DNA of 64,000 bases from Polytrichum commune (GCA_950295325.1 OX485807.1:22293666-22357665); one strand, 5' to 3'; positions 11,177 to 22,274 are shown, numbered from the stretch's first letter. A program made the numbers and translations. Notes: generated by a model not told the origin, from the sequence alone.

Positions 11177-12100
11177 CGACGTCGGAATCCATGGCCACTA
11201 CAAGAGAGCCAAATGAAGAATGAGATAAAATATAAGCAGTGTATGTTTACGGACGCCCGTCCGCAAATCATTATCTGATAAGAGATGTCAAGGTTAGGCG
11301 CAAACGTCTTGGCAAATTAAACAATATATGTTTACGGACGCCCGTCCGTAAACATCCCTATGTCAAATGATAATTGTGTCCAAAACAAATAGGGTTGCAA
11401 GGAACCAAGAAGTCCCAGCCCCATTTACATTTACACTAAATTTTACCTCCTAGCCTTACCAGTAATGTATTTGAATGTGTACCAACGGTTTGTCTGTTTA
11501 CGGACGCGCGTCCGTAAACATACCTTTACCTCATTACTAAACAGATGCAAGAGGTTTGTATGTTTACGGACGCGCGTCCGTAAACCTACCTTTACCTCAT
11601 TACTAGAACAGATGCAAGAGGTTTGTATGTTTACGGACGCGCGTCCGAAAACCTACCTTTACCTCATTACTAGAACAGATGCAAAAGGTTCAAGATTTAC
11701 GGACGCGCGTCCGTAAATATTCATCAGAACAAATATGCATACTATCAAAACAGATAATAATTCACAGCCCACATTGTAGATGACATACCACCATGTGACA
11801 CCAAAAAGATGAATGTTTACGGACGCGCGTCCGTAAACCTACTTGTAAATGCTCAATGAGCCAATGAAAATAGATTGAGATACTCAATGATGCAACGAGC
11901 CACTGAGAGATTCAATAAGATATGAGATATTCAATAAGCAAATAAGTCAAGAGATGTAATGTTTACGAACGCGCGTCCGTAAAGTTCCGTAGTTTGCGGC
12001 GTCATAATAGGACACTTGAAGCGTGAACAATACCTGTCAGAAATAGAATCCATCGCATTCAGAGATCCAGATAGTGCAAATCGAATATGGGTTTAGGGTA
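11177..12100. repeat. Palindrome array I, upstream of the DUF7869 gene
   Basis: Eight palindrome copies, 24 bp each, start at 11245, 11330, 11496, 11562, 11629, 11695, 11815 and 11961. The half-site is GTTTACGGACGC or a close variant. The four from 11496 to 11718 are in a tandem array with a 66-67 bp unit whose spacer (CTACCTTTACCTCATTAC...) is also conserved. The region lies directly upstream of the DUF7869 start, so the palindromes could be operators or protein-loading sites (inference). Confidence 0.85.
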
Positions 12101-14018
12101 TAATAGGTTCATTGCAATAGGATCTATACCTGCGCGAAACAAGTATCCACCACACTACAAGGGTCTCAAGAGCGGAACCCACATCTGAGATGCAAAAAGA
12201 GTCCCTTAGTGGGGGTATTTCCCTTAAGTACTCGTCGTCTTCCCTTGGATCCTTTCTTCAGCATAGGATACTAGCCGCCAACTCTTTCATAAAAACAAAA
12301 ACCTAATATTCCAACATGGAGAATGCCAACCTTGCAATGGAATGTGTATTCATGGCGGCCAACATGCATTTGACCATGACTCCACATAATGACAAAGCAA
12401 AAGGCATCTATATATTTATGGTGTACAACAAAGCAAGTTGGTTAATATTATATGAGCAATAAACATTGTTGAGGGGGGGGTTTATATTAATGGAGTACCC
12501 AATATTAAGAGTTCATTGTAGAATTTGTGGACAAAAAATTATAGAATCGTATAAAAAATCAACCACCACAACAACATTTGTAGTCCATGGACTATAAAAA
12601 TATATGTGCTTCGGAAATAATCTAGCAACTATTTAATTGTTTTGCATACAATCTTATGATATTAGAATATCATGTTCTCTCCTCTCATCTTGCATTAATA
12701 TTGTAATACAATCGGCCACCACCCTACCATCCAACCCTTTTAATTTCCCCACCTACACAAAAAATTATTAATACATACAGAAACTTTGATTTCCGTGAGG
12801 CCATGAAAGTATAACATCTATGGACCTAGGTAGGATTTAGGGTTTGGTGGGTTTAGGGTTTAGGGTTTGGTTGCAAGCATTCTTAGTTATTGAACAACAC
12901 CAATTATTTTGCAAGATGGAGTAAGTGGTGAAAAAGTATATGACATTGAACAAATATTCATGAAACTGTCAATAACAATTCTAATTGCCATGTACAAAAT
13001 CTTCATTTGGTATCCTTTAATGAGAGCCATAAAACTTGGGTTATGTAACCCTAACTTTCATTTTTTTGAATCTTACTTTTTTTGGGTGAAATGTACCCCT
13101 TACATGCAAGTAGAAGATTTAGCCGGGACTTGTTATCCTTTGATGTGACCCCAAGTTTAAAATGAAATGAAGGGATACAAATATGGAAACAATTAAGGCT
13201 TCAAAACATTGAAGATCATTATAATATTTATGTTCCAAGCCGGCTTTAGCCATTTGCTCTTAACATATACTTTTGATGAAAGGTTTTGAAGATCTTATAT
13301 ATTAATTGGTATTCTTTAATGGAATACTTAACACATCAATCCATGTCACCATGGAAACAAAACTCTAGAATAAAAAACAGTTTGCTACTACTTGATGTAG
13401 GTGATATACAAGCTCGTGGAAGGATTCAATGAATCCCGATGGTTGTTTAATGTACAAGAGGAATGTAAATTCAATACATACCCTTGCGTGCACTTTTAAT
13501 ACAAGCTTACTAGACCTATGTTCAAAGGGATTGAATTAATTCGTAATGTTGTGCAAGATAATATCATAGGCATATGACTTCAACCCTATTAGATGGTATG
13601 AAATAAGAGCTTATAACTCCAAACAAATACAAACATTTTCAAGAACTCTTGACACAAGATTCCAAAGAGTGTAGTTGGATTGACATCCCCCACTACCTCA
13701 TTTTATCATTAAAACTCTCAAATGAGAGGCAAGCAATTTGGCCTCATGATTACAAGAAGTAGGGTAGTTGAATGCTCACCCTAGGTTCTAGACTTGCATT
13801 CATGCTAAACCCCTTAAACCCTAAACCCTCAACCCATAGTATTATGTCGTTCTTCTCAAAATATGGTGAAATTTCTTCCAAGCCTCGCACTTCGAGGTTA
13901 TGTTATTGATACCGGCTTAGGATGACCTCAAGTGACGGACGAGAGTTATGTCCTCCAAGAATTAAAGAGATTAACATGCAAATTCATCCAAACCGAACAT
14001 GAATGTCATTATTGTTCA
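12101..14018. other. Gene-free centre of the transposon, left part
   Basis: AT-rich and non-coding. It contains telomere-like TTTAGGG motifs at 12835-12870 and the complementary CCCTAAA-type motif at 13807-13835, so the two are in inverted orientation ~970 bp apart. The first copy of an ~81-bp direct repeat lies at 13591-13671; its partner is at 14191-14271. No gene is supported. Confidence 0.5.
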
Positions 14019-15694
14019 CCCTCTTTAGTATGACAAGTGTGAGAAACACAAAAATGTCATATTATCTAGGTGTCGTCTTCTCATTCATATGACAAGTGGC
14101 GTAAAGTTGTCATATTATTGAGGGAATACGAAATTATCATAATAAAAATGAGCGCAAAGATATATATACAACAAGTTTAATAGGCAATATAGATGATATG
14201 AAATAAGAGCTAATAACTCCAAACAAATACAAATATTTTCAAAGACTCTTGATAGAGGAGTCCAAAGAGTGGCATATGTCGATGTTTGTATTTACAAAAT
14301 GCTTAATCTTTAAATTTTTTTTATTGATGTAATTTAATTGTGGACAATGATATACTATCATACAATAAATAGTTGTAGCATATCGTAATTCGTAATAATA
14401 AGCGATAGTTAGTGTACTAGTCATTTAAAGTCCACTTACCTTCATATTGCAACAACTCCACAAAAAAATGTTACACTTGAGTTACTCAACCTCATATTGT
14501 CCTATAGTTTCAATACCGAAAACTTCCCTAGGCTTATCATTGTGAACTTAATAAACATTAGGATTTGTATTGTAGAATGGGTTTGGTTAGGGTATTAATA
14601 AATGAAAGGTGACTAATATGACTCCAGGTCATGCATCTTCACCTTATGTTAGTTGGGCTTTGTCATAAATATGATGCTACATTGAAGGACTAATATCAAA
14701 CAATCTATCATGTGGAGTTATGAAGTAATATGGTGTGAGTTGGGTTAGCACCATAGTCGGTTGGCAGAACAACAATTCCCAAATAAACCTACGAATGAAA
14801 ATGTGAAATATATAAATATTTATGTCGACATGGAAAAAATGAAATAAGGGTGATATTTAGGTTTCAGACCAAGAGCCTGCCACTATTTAATGAAAATAAG
14901 GGTTTCAAGAGATTATTTTAAACAAAGACTATATTCGAGTACAAGGTGCAGAACCCAATTGTCACTGGTGCTATGTTTTTACAATTTGTATCTTACATGC
15001 TATGTTACTACCATGTCCCTTCTCCTTTTGTCATTGTTAAATTTTAATCATATAATTAATGGTACACATTATATGTCACTTCCACTTATTACCATTAATA
15101 GTTGAAATTTAGTGTTTGAGTTCACAATTAAAAGTACCTTACTTTCATAGGGTTAGTGATATTTAGTGTAATTGGATGTTGCGACTGGATGATGGTGACA
15201 TGTCAACTAATACTTATATGCATATGATATTGAGCAAGAAGTGTGTATAATGGTTGTTGAGTTGGTGGATGCCGTTTTGGGAATCAATAATGCAGAAGGC
15301 TTTGATTTTAATGTTAATTTGCATTTGGTTCATTTGGATGATGTTTTTTCACGTACAATATTAAAGCGTCAACGTTATGCATCATTGTTGTCTAATTTTT
15401 TATTAGACAACTTGTTTCACTTAGGTAGGCAACACTAGACTCAGATCACTGGACTCTTATTTCAATAATTATTGAGAACGCTTGTATTTGTTTGAAGTTA
15501 TACGTTATTATTTCATACAATATATATAATAATTGCTTACATCCGTTGTGTGTGTTTTGAAGCTCATATTTCTTTTGTTTTTTTATTCGCTCAATAGTAC
15601 GACAATTTTACAGCGTTTGTCATATTAACGAGAAGACAACATGTCGATAATACGACATTTTTTGTGATTTCCAAACGTGTCTTACTAAAGAGGG
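14019..15694. mobile_element. Nested 1.7-kb element with ~105-bp imperfect TIRs
   Basis: The left end (14019-14124, starting CCCTCTTTAGTATGACA) is repeated, inverted and about 80% similar, at 15588-15694. Long TIRs and no coding capacity suggest a non-autonomous Mutator-like or similar element; I see no clear target duplication. It contains the second copy of the 81-bp repeat (14191-14271) and a fragment of the TTTAGTGTTTGA MITE family near 15105-15180. Confidence 0.6.
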
Positions 15695-16089
15695 AGAGGT
15701 GTGCCACATACCTCTCCAATATGAACCTATAGGGTTCAGCCACGTGGCGATGGGGTGCGGGGTGGATGGGACGTTGGGAGTCGGGGCGTTTGGGGGGCTC
15801 CTCTTGAGTACTTAAGGGTTTTAGGGTTTCATTCGCCCATTTTCACCCTCTCATTTCTCCGCCTCCCCTCTCTCGCTCTCCTTCCTCACATTCTTCTCAC
15901 GCTCCTCTCTTGCTTCTCTAGGGTTTGTTGTTGTCACCCTAAACCCTCTCCTCCCCGCGTTCCTCTTGTTGTTGGCGCTTCTCTCCGCGCTCCTCTCCTC
16001 TTGCTGTTGGCGCTCCTCTCCTCTCCGCGCTCCTCTTGCTGGTGGCGTTGCTCCTCTTGCTGTTGGCGCTCCTGGTCACCTCACAAGGT

Positions 16090-16735
16090 TGTTTGTTGTT
16101 TGTGTTTGTGTTTGTTCTTGTGCTTGCTGGTTTGCTTTGCTTTGCTTTGTGCTTGTGCTTTGCTTTATTTTTGCTTTGCTTTGCTTTGCTTGTGCTTTCT
16201 TGGCTTGTGCTTTACTTTGCTTTGCTTTGCTTTGCTGATTTGCTTTGCATTGCTTGTGCTTGCTGGTTGTGCTTGCTTGTGTTTTGTTGTGCTGGCTTGG
16301 TTGCTTGTTTGATTGCTGGCCTCTTGCATAATGACATAGGTTGCTTGTTTGATTGTGTTTTAGTTAATTTCTTGCTTTGACTTGCTTGTTTAATTGTTTG
16401 ATTGCCTGCTGCTTGTGTCATTGTTTGTGCTTGCTAGCTGGTTGTGCTTGCTTGTGCTTACTTGTGATTGTTTTTTAATCTTTTGTTTATGTGCTTGCTT
16501 GTGATTGTTTTTTCTCTCTTTTGCTTGTGTGCTTGCTTGCTTACAGTTGTTTGATTTGCTTGTGCTTGCTGCTTGGCTTTGCTTTGCTTGCTGGCGTGGT
16601 TGTTTGTTTACTTGCTGGCCTCTTGCATAAGTACATAGATTGCTTGTTTGATTGTGTTTTAGTTTATTTCTTGTTTTTTTACTTGTTGGTTTGATTGTTT
16701 GATTGCTTGGTTTTTTTTGTTCTTTGCTGGTTTGC
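16090..16735 (+). repeat. CTTGCTTTG low-complexity tract
   Basis: Short degenerate tandem units of CTTTG, CTTGT and TTGCTTG fill this stretch. The segment with CTTGCATAATGACATAGGTTG at about 16320 recurs about 300 bp later with few changes, so part of it was duplicated in tandem. Frames through it give only Leu/Cys/Phe- or Lys/Gln-rich peptides and are not genes. Confidence 0.7.
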
Positions 16736-16822
16736 TTGTATTTTGCATCATATACAAAACCACCTTCCTGAAAATCCGGAACCCTCTCAACAAGGACCAG
16801 ATTAACCAATGTAGGGCTTGAA

Positions 16823-17388
16823 GTTTACGGACGCGCGTCCGTAAGTTCTGGATATATTTAAAAAACAATATTATTACTAATGGACAGTATATTTTCCTAA
16901 TTTACGGGCGCGCGTCCGTAAACTAGTGACATCCAAGTAAACCCCACTCCTAGTTTACGGACGCGCGTCCGTAAACTAGTGACATCCTAGGAAACCAAAT
17001 TCGTAGTTTACGGACGCGCGTCCGTAAACTAGTGACATCCGAGTAAACCCCATTCCTAGTTTACGGACGCGCGTCCGTAAACTAGTGACATCCAAGTAAA
17101 CCCCATTCCTAGTTTCCGGACGCACGTCCGTAAATTAGTGCTAACCCCGTAAATCCAACTACTAGTTTAAGGATGTGCGTTCGTAAACTAGAACTATCTT
17201 ATTAAATCTTATCTTTGTTCATAGTTGAGATTCTCATCCCCAACTACCCGTTGATAGTTTACGGATGCGCGTCCATAAACTACATGTGAAATTTCGTATT
17301 GACATATGCAAAATCTTTTCGGATAGTTCATTCTAACATTATAATTCAAAACAACCTGTGGAAAGTTTACGGACGTGCGTCCGTAAAC
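16823..17388. repeat. Palindrome array II, upstream of the ParB/methylase-like gene
   Basis: Nine copies start at 16823, 16899, 16952, 17006, 17059, 17112, 17165, 17257 and 17365. Six from 16899 to 17188 are spaced 53-54 bp and share the spacer TAGTGACATCCAAGTAAACC. The copy at 16952 extends to a perfect 30-bp palindrome (16949-16978). Later copies (17112, 17165, 17257, 17365) differ mostly by CpG to TpG or CpA changes. The last ends 44 bp before the gene's ATG. Confidence 0.87.
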
Positions 17389-17432
17389 TTGACATTGATC
17401 ATGATGCTAAGCATTGTTTTTTGCATTTGCAG

Positions 17433-20400
17433 ATGGCATCTACAAAAAGACCTGCAATTGACCAGGCATTTGAGTTTCTTCCGCCTCCACTTCCACCCGC
17501 CATCAAAGATATAAGCCACAACGATCACTACAAGCCAGTCGAAGACACAGTAGACAACTGGACAGTTTACGTAGAGAAACTTGAGAATGACACATTCGTA
17601 CTTAGATTTGGGTATCAAATGAATACCAAAGATATAGACGTAGATAAATGGGTTAGAGTTAAAAATTGGTCAGTAGAGTGTGCAGTGGCCCAAGGTGACT
17701 ATGTCATCATAGATCTTGAAAAACAAGATGACAGAGTCACAATTCTTCTTCATGAGCACAGACATCCATTCCACAAGGCTGAATGCGAAAATGGCAGCCC
17801 GGATGCGGGTTGCTTCAATCTTGCAACTGAATTCCAAGACTATGCATGCAATGCACCTTGGACGGGTAAGCGGCTTGGAAGACTCCTCAACAATGTCACG
17901 AGAGTGAATGGGGCAGTCCTGGAGTCCAGAAAGGGGAAAAGGAAGAAGAAAGTCGTTTCTGAACGACAACCGCGTGTTCCACAGACAGTCCCGGAAGGAC
18001 CAAGACCGTCCCAAAGTGGAGCATCGAGAGGGAGCAGACCATCCAGTAAACGCTCCCATTCACAGATGGAGTCATCTGGACTTACCGAAGGTCCAGATGT
18101 CAGCTCCACCCTTACTGTCGCACCACTTCTGAAGAAAGGAGAATGCCCGAACTCTGATCTATCAACAAAAATTCAACAAGAGTTTGACGAAAAAACGAAA
18201 GCCTGCTGGCCAATGGGCAGGTATTTCACATTTGACGTGGATGTTTATAAATGTCACCAGGGCACCGAGAGTATGAATACTCGGGTGCAAGAAGAGAGCG
18301 GGGTCTGGTGGCAGATGAACAACATCATGAACAACCCGAAAGCTGACCGGCAGACCATATGTGTGACCCCAAAGGATCCAATCGTGGAGGTCACACCAGA
18401 ACATTGGCCAATTATTAAGCAAGGGGAATTCTACATCGTGGACGGCCAGCATAGCGTGGAAGCGGCAAAAGCTCTCCTCGCAGACGATAATTGGAAGAGC
18501 CCTCTGAAACCCACAATCCGATATTGGAAGGCACTTCTCGTGCATTCAGAGGACTCCAATCAGCTCATCGCCATATCTGCCTTCCTCAACCAGACAAACA
18601 AAATCAAAGCGTTTGAGGCGTCATGGGCAGCCAACATCGTGGCTGGTAGGACCTTGTGGGAGGAGCACGGCTGTCCACCAAAAGAGAGGGACAACGCAGT
18701 CGTCAAGAATCCCAAATAGCAGGTAATATTCCCAAATGAATTTACGGACGCGCGTCCGTAAATTCTCCTTCATTTTTTCTGTAAACTTTCCCTTTATTCT
18801 TTGTGTGCTCCAAGTTTACGGACGCGCGTCCGTAAACTAGACGGTTCTCATTCCATTTTTTGATCTCATTTCAACAACTCATTTGTTTCTCTACTTGCAG
18901 GCATTCAGCAGTGCGATTGTGACGAAGTTCTCAAGCATTGACATGAAGCAAAGCGGCATGAAGACAATGCAAGATCTGAAGGGCGAACTGAAGCTCATCA
19001 CTTCGTCGGGTAGGACCTGGGCTATCTGGATGCGCGTCTTCCATGCACACAGCAACGGAGAACTCATCAACCTTGAGACGGAGAAGAAGTACAAAGAGGA
19101 CCTGAAGATTAAGGTGCCTCCAATCCTCAGAGAGTTCTTCCGTCCCCTCCAAGGGTTGCTCGATGCCGAGCTTTACAAGGCGGCAGAACACCTTCTTAAG
19201 GAGACTCCAAGAAGGACAGCGCCGTATCCAAAAATCTTCCTCAAACGACCAAGGTTTATGAAGCCTTCAACGTACCATATTAAGGAATGGTGCGAATACA
19301 TGAAGAAGAAGACATTGGCTATGAGGGAGATAGGCAAATTGGTACCCGCCTACAACCTTACAGATGCAGATGGTGACATTGTGTGGGACAACTGGAGGGG
19401 ATTGAAAATAGCATACCACATCAATGGCGTCTCAATGAAGGCATTGATAAGAGCAGCATCTCCGTTCTTGGCCCAGCGCTCAAGGAAGAACGAGAAGAAA
19501 GGTTCTATCGACGAAAGGGAGACAACTTTATATAAACACTTCCTCGATAGAAAGAAGAATGCCAAATTCGAGGGTGTCGCGAGGTTTTGCGCTGTGACAT
19601 CACAATTCAAGTTCGGCAAGTGGGGCACCCATGCTTCGCGGGCCACTGTGAGAGATGACCCCCGGGGTTGTCCTTTTGCTATCTTTGATTTCCGTGCATT
19701 TCCAAATTCTTGGAAACAACCTCCTCTGGGGACCCCTTTCTACGACAGCTTCCTGAAATCTTTCAAGAGCTTTCGGTCCCCTGCACTTCTGGAGCCAAAC
19801 GTGTGGCTGTGGATTGTGGACCAAGAGAGATCCGCAGCGGTCGTCGACCTATACAACTCGACGATGGATCTCGAATACAATATCTTCCACAGCACATACG
19901 TCCCTGCGAAGACGGAAGGCATCGCCGTCATCGAAGAAGCAAGGGGGGTAAAGCAGGTCGGCGCTATATGTCTCTATTTCTTGACACGGAAGTCTTCGCC
20001 AAGTGGGCGTTTGCCTGTAAAGGCGAAGAGCGTGTTCAAGAAAATTTACCAATTGCCGCCTCCACACCCCAAGGAGCTAATGGACGAGGCAATGTTCGCA
20101 ATCTGCCCGGCAACCGAGCTCCGAATGGACTTTTACATAGGAGTATTGAAGGCTGTGACTGTGATGAGTGAGACAGTGTACAACGTCTTCGGGGGGACCA
20201 AATTTGTTTATGCGGCATTGGTAAGTACTTAAAAAAACTTTCATGCCTCCACCTGATGCAACTTTATGGCCGCGCGACCGTAAAGTTTAACCACCTAGTT
20301 CATTTCAACTTTGCGGCCGCGCTGCAGTGCATATTTACGGCCGCGCGGCCGTAAAGTTATCAAACCTAACCCAGTGTGCATTTTACGGACGCACGTCCGT

Positions 20401-21896
20401 AAAATGCACACTGCATCATGTTTGTATGTCCATCTTCCCCGTCAATTCAATCTTCATACCAACAATCCACTAACTTTTTTTATTTGGTGCAGATGCTTGG
20501 GTTGCAGGTTAACTCGTTTGTGGGGGTTGGCGACATGGATGAGTGCAAAGATCACAGGAAGCTTGCAGAGAAAATGGATCTCAATGACTTCTTGGATATC
20601 ATTACCCCACATCCTATTGTTCCTCTTGCCTCTAGAGAGGAGCCTTCTCATGCAGGCGGGTGGGGCAGCGATGGAGACGATGATCCAATGTCTCCAAGGG
20701 GACAGCCCTCCAGGCAGGAAGACTTGCGCGGTCTTGCTCGTCATCCAGTGTATCGCGTGGCGTATCTCCTGGGTGAAGACGACATGGATGCAGAGGAGGC
20801 GCAGCCCAACGTCACTCCAATTCGGGTGCCTCATAATACGCCTAGTCTATCACCCTTTGGGACTCCCACTTCTCGAGTTGGGCTTCCTTCCACTGCGGGG
20901 CCATCTCGTGCTGCAAGGCTTATGGCGGAGAGGGATGCGGACCTTGCTGCAGAAACCGGATGCACGGCGTCCTCTGGTGGGGGAGAGCCCAGTGAGCAGG
21001 CGGCGCTCCCGCCCATGGAAGGTAAAGATATGCTAGAGTTGATATCGAGGCCCGATATCGACTCCTACCGTGCAAGCCGGCGGCAGAGGAACAAGACGCC
21101 TTACAACGAATACCCCGAAGGCGCCGTCTTGGAACTCTCAGATGAAGACGAGGATGAGGTGAGGCTGTATGCTTCCATCTCCGCCTTGCCTTCTGAGCCA
21201 GGCAAGGTGAAGAGAGAGCCCATGTCCGTCTCCGAGCTGGACGAGAAGATGGAGAAGAGGATGAAGGAAGAGCTTGACATGCGGCTCCGGGAGGCCAACG
21301 AAGAGCACGCCAGGAAGATGGCCGCCATCCAAGCTGAGATGGAGCAAGCTAGGTTGGAGTCTGCTCGGAGGCACGCCGACCTCATGGCTCAAAATCAACA
21401 ATTCTTGGCTCAAAGCCAACAATTCATGAGCATGATGGCAAGCTTGCAGGCAAGACCCCAGGTGGTGTATGCAGCGCCCGAGCCCGCCATGTCCGTGCCC
21501 CCCGTTCTGGTGCGCACTCCTTCTAGCAGCCACACGGTGTACATACCGGAGCACACCTATACGGCCCCCGCGTTGGTTGTCCCGCCCCCTCCCCAGGTTG
21601 CTGCCGCTCCAGAGCCCTCCCCTCCCGCCATAGGAGACGATGAAGATGTCAACATGGGCGACGCCCCCCTCGCCGATGAAGATGTACATATGCGGGGGGG
21701 CCAAGACTCCTCGCATGAGGATCAACCTTTCGTCGGCACGCAAGCGTCGCAAGCAGGTGGAGCCGATTTGTTGGTGGTGGAAGACACGCAGGGCGAATTT
21801 ACGGACGCGCGTCCGGAACCTGGCCCCGCAACTGGGCCTGGTGAGGGAGGCACTGCCGGCGAGGAACTCACCGCTGAAGAGGTAATCAACCTTTGA
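17433..21896 (+). CDS. ParB/Srx-like plus DNA-methylase-like fusion protein, three exons, one in-frame stop
   Basis: Exons are 17433-18722, 18901-20220 and 20493-21896, with GT-AG introns all in phase 0; about 1,336 codons. Exon 1 ends AAA-TAG-CAG|GTAATA, so a stop (18717-18719) sits just before the donor; the original codon was probably Trp or Gln. Exon 1 has a Ser/Pro/Arg linker, then a ParB/Srx-like core with FYIVDGQHSVEAAKAL (D337-G-Q-H-S), where bacterial ParB relatives have GxxRxxA. Exon 2 resembles a beta-class N4/N6 methylase in motif order: a weak motif-IV position (near residues 690-705, FDFRAFPNSWKQPP, no DPPY), NVWLWIVDQE, then motif-I-like VFGGTKFVYAAL across the exon 2/3 junction (near 860). 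Exon 3 has a coiled coil (~EKRMKEELDMRLREANEEH), Pro-rich linkers and an acidic tail. ParB-methylase fusions are known in bacteria; catalytic activity here is doubtful. Confidence 0.65.
18740..18837. repeat. Two palindromes in intron 1 of the ParB/methylase-like gene
   Basis: Perfect copies at 18740-18763 (ATTTACGGACGC half-site) and 18814-18837 (GTTTACGGACGC half-site) inside the 178-bp intron. Confidence 0.87.
20261..20413. repeat. Palindromes in intron 2 of the ParB/methylase-like gene
   Basis: Variants with a GGCCGCGC core lie at 20261-20286 and 20333-20356, with a degraded one near 20308. A 42-bp inverted repeat (20372-20413, half-site ending TTTTACGGACG, CA at its centre) extends the family palindrome with GTGTGCA/TGCACAC arms. 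Confidence 0.83.
21797..21820. repeat. Palindrome inside coding exon 3
   Basis: An ATTTACGGACGC half-site followed by GCGTCCGGAAC lies in frame within the last exon and is translated as FTDARP. One half is slightly changed (GG for GT). It shows the family can sit in coding sequence without breaking the frame. Confidence 0.8.
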
Positions 21897-22274
21897 GCAT
21901 GCCTCCCTCTTTACGGACGCGCGTCCGTAAGTTCCCAGTCAGCCAGCTTTCGTGGCGTGTGCATATTTTCGAGTTCGAATCTCGACTTCGCCCGCGGCGG
22001 CGGATCCAATTTTGCTAGTGTAGGCTCAATTAATCTTAGGAGAGACCTTTAGTGACAATGTAAATTATTCGCGAAATGTATATCACCAAACACATTAATA
22101 CAATTTTTTGAACTGCATAGTTCTTCGGATACTTGTTGCCTCGCATTTCTTTGTTGCGTTTTTGCATGCTTGTCATTTGGTTTTCCTGGGTAGTGCCATT
22201 CACCTAGGTAGTATGTGCCATCACAGGGTCCGTCGGAGATATGTCGCCACCCCGCCGAAAGACCAAGCCATATT
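21897..22274. promoter_or_regulatory. Spacer between the ParB/methylase-like and FCP1-like genes
   Basis: It contains one more palindrome at 21909-21931, then about 300 bp that should hold the promoter of the downstream gene. A GAGTTCGAATCTC stretch near 21973 resembles a tRNA B box but no A box or cloverleaf accompanies it. Confidence 0.45.

Larger units (their letters stand above)
15695..17432 (+). promoter_or_regulatory. Promoter, leader and probable 5' intron of the ParB/methylase-like gene
   Basis: From about 15735 the base composition changes to GC-rich. The stretch with CCACGTGG at about 15741, TACTTAAGGGTTTTAGGGTTTC at about 15819 and long C/T-rich tracts looks like a plant promoter and leader. 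A donor-like AAG|GTTGTT near 16088 is followed by ~650 bp of low-complexity CTTGCTTTG-type sequence, partly duplicated (about 16311-16376 and 16614-16680). Next come the palindromes, and the acceptor TTTGCATTTGCAG ends at 17432 directly before the ATG. The leader structure is inferred. Confidence 0.45.

Noticed and set aside
11465-11716. 83-codon open frame with repeated RTRVRK and FTDARP
   Set aside because: It is a translation of the 66-bp palindrome array; the motif simply lacks stops in its forward frames.
13591-14271. 81-bp direct repeats 600 bp apart taken as LTRs
   Set aside because: Too short, no TG...CA ends, no primer-binding site, and one copy lies inside the nested TIR element.
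15755-16380. Open frames encoding Leu/Cys/Phe-rich peptides
   Set aside because: They run through low-complexity CTTGCTTTG sequence in several frames at once and have no domain; probably leader and intron of the ParB-like gene.
16899-17188. CRISPR-like array (24-30 bp repeats, regular 53-bp spacing)
   Set aside because: The spacers are also conserved, the repeats are perfect palindromes that occur elsewhere in introns and exons, and the genome is a plant's. It is a tandem repeat of palindrome plus spacer.
21955-22010. tRNA-like B box (GAGTTCGAATCTC)
   Set aside because: No matching A box, acceptor stem or cloverleaf could be drawn, so neither a tRNA nor a SINE is supported.
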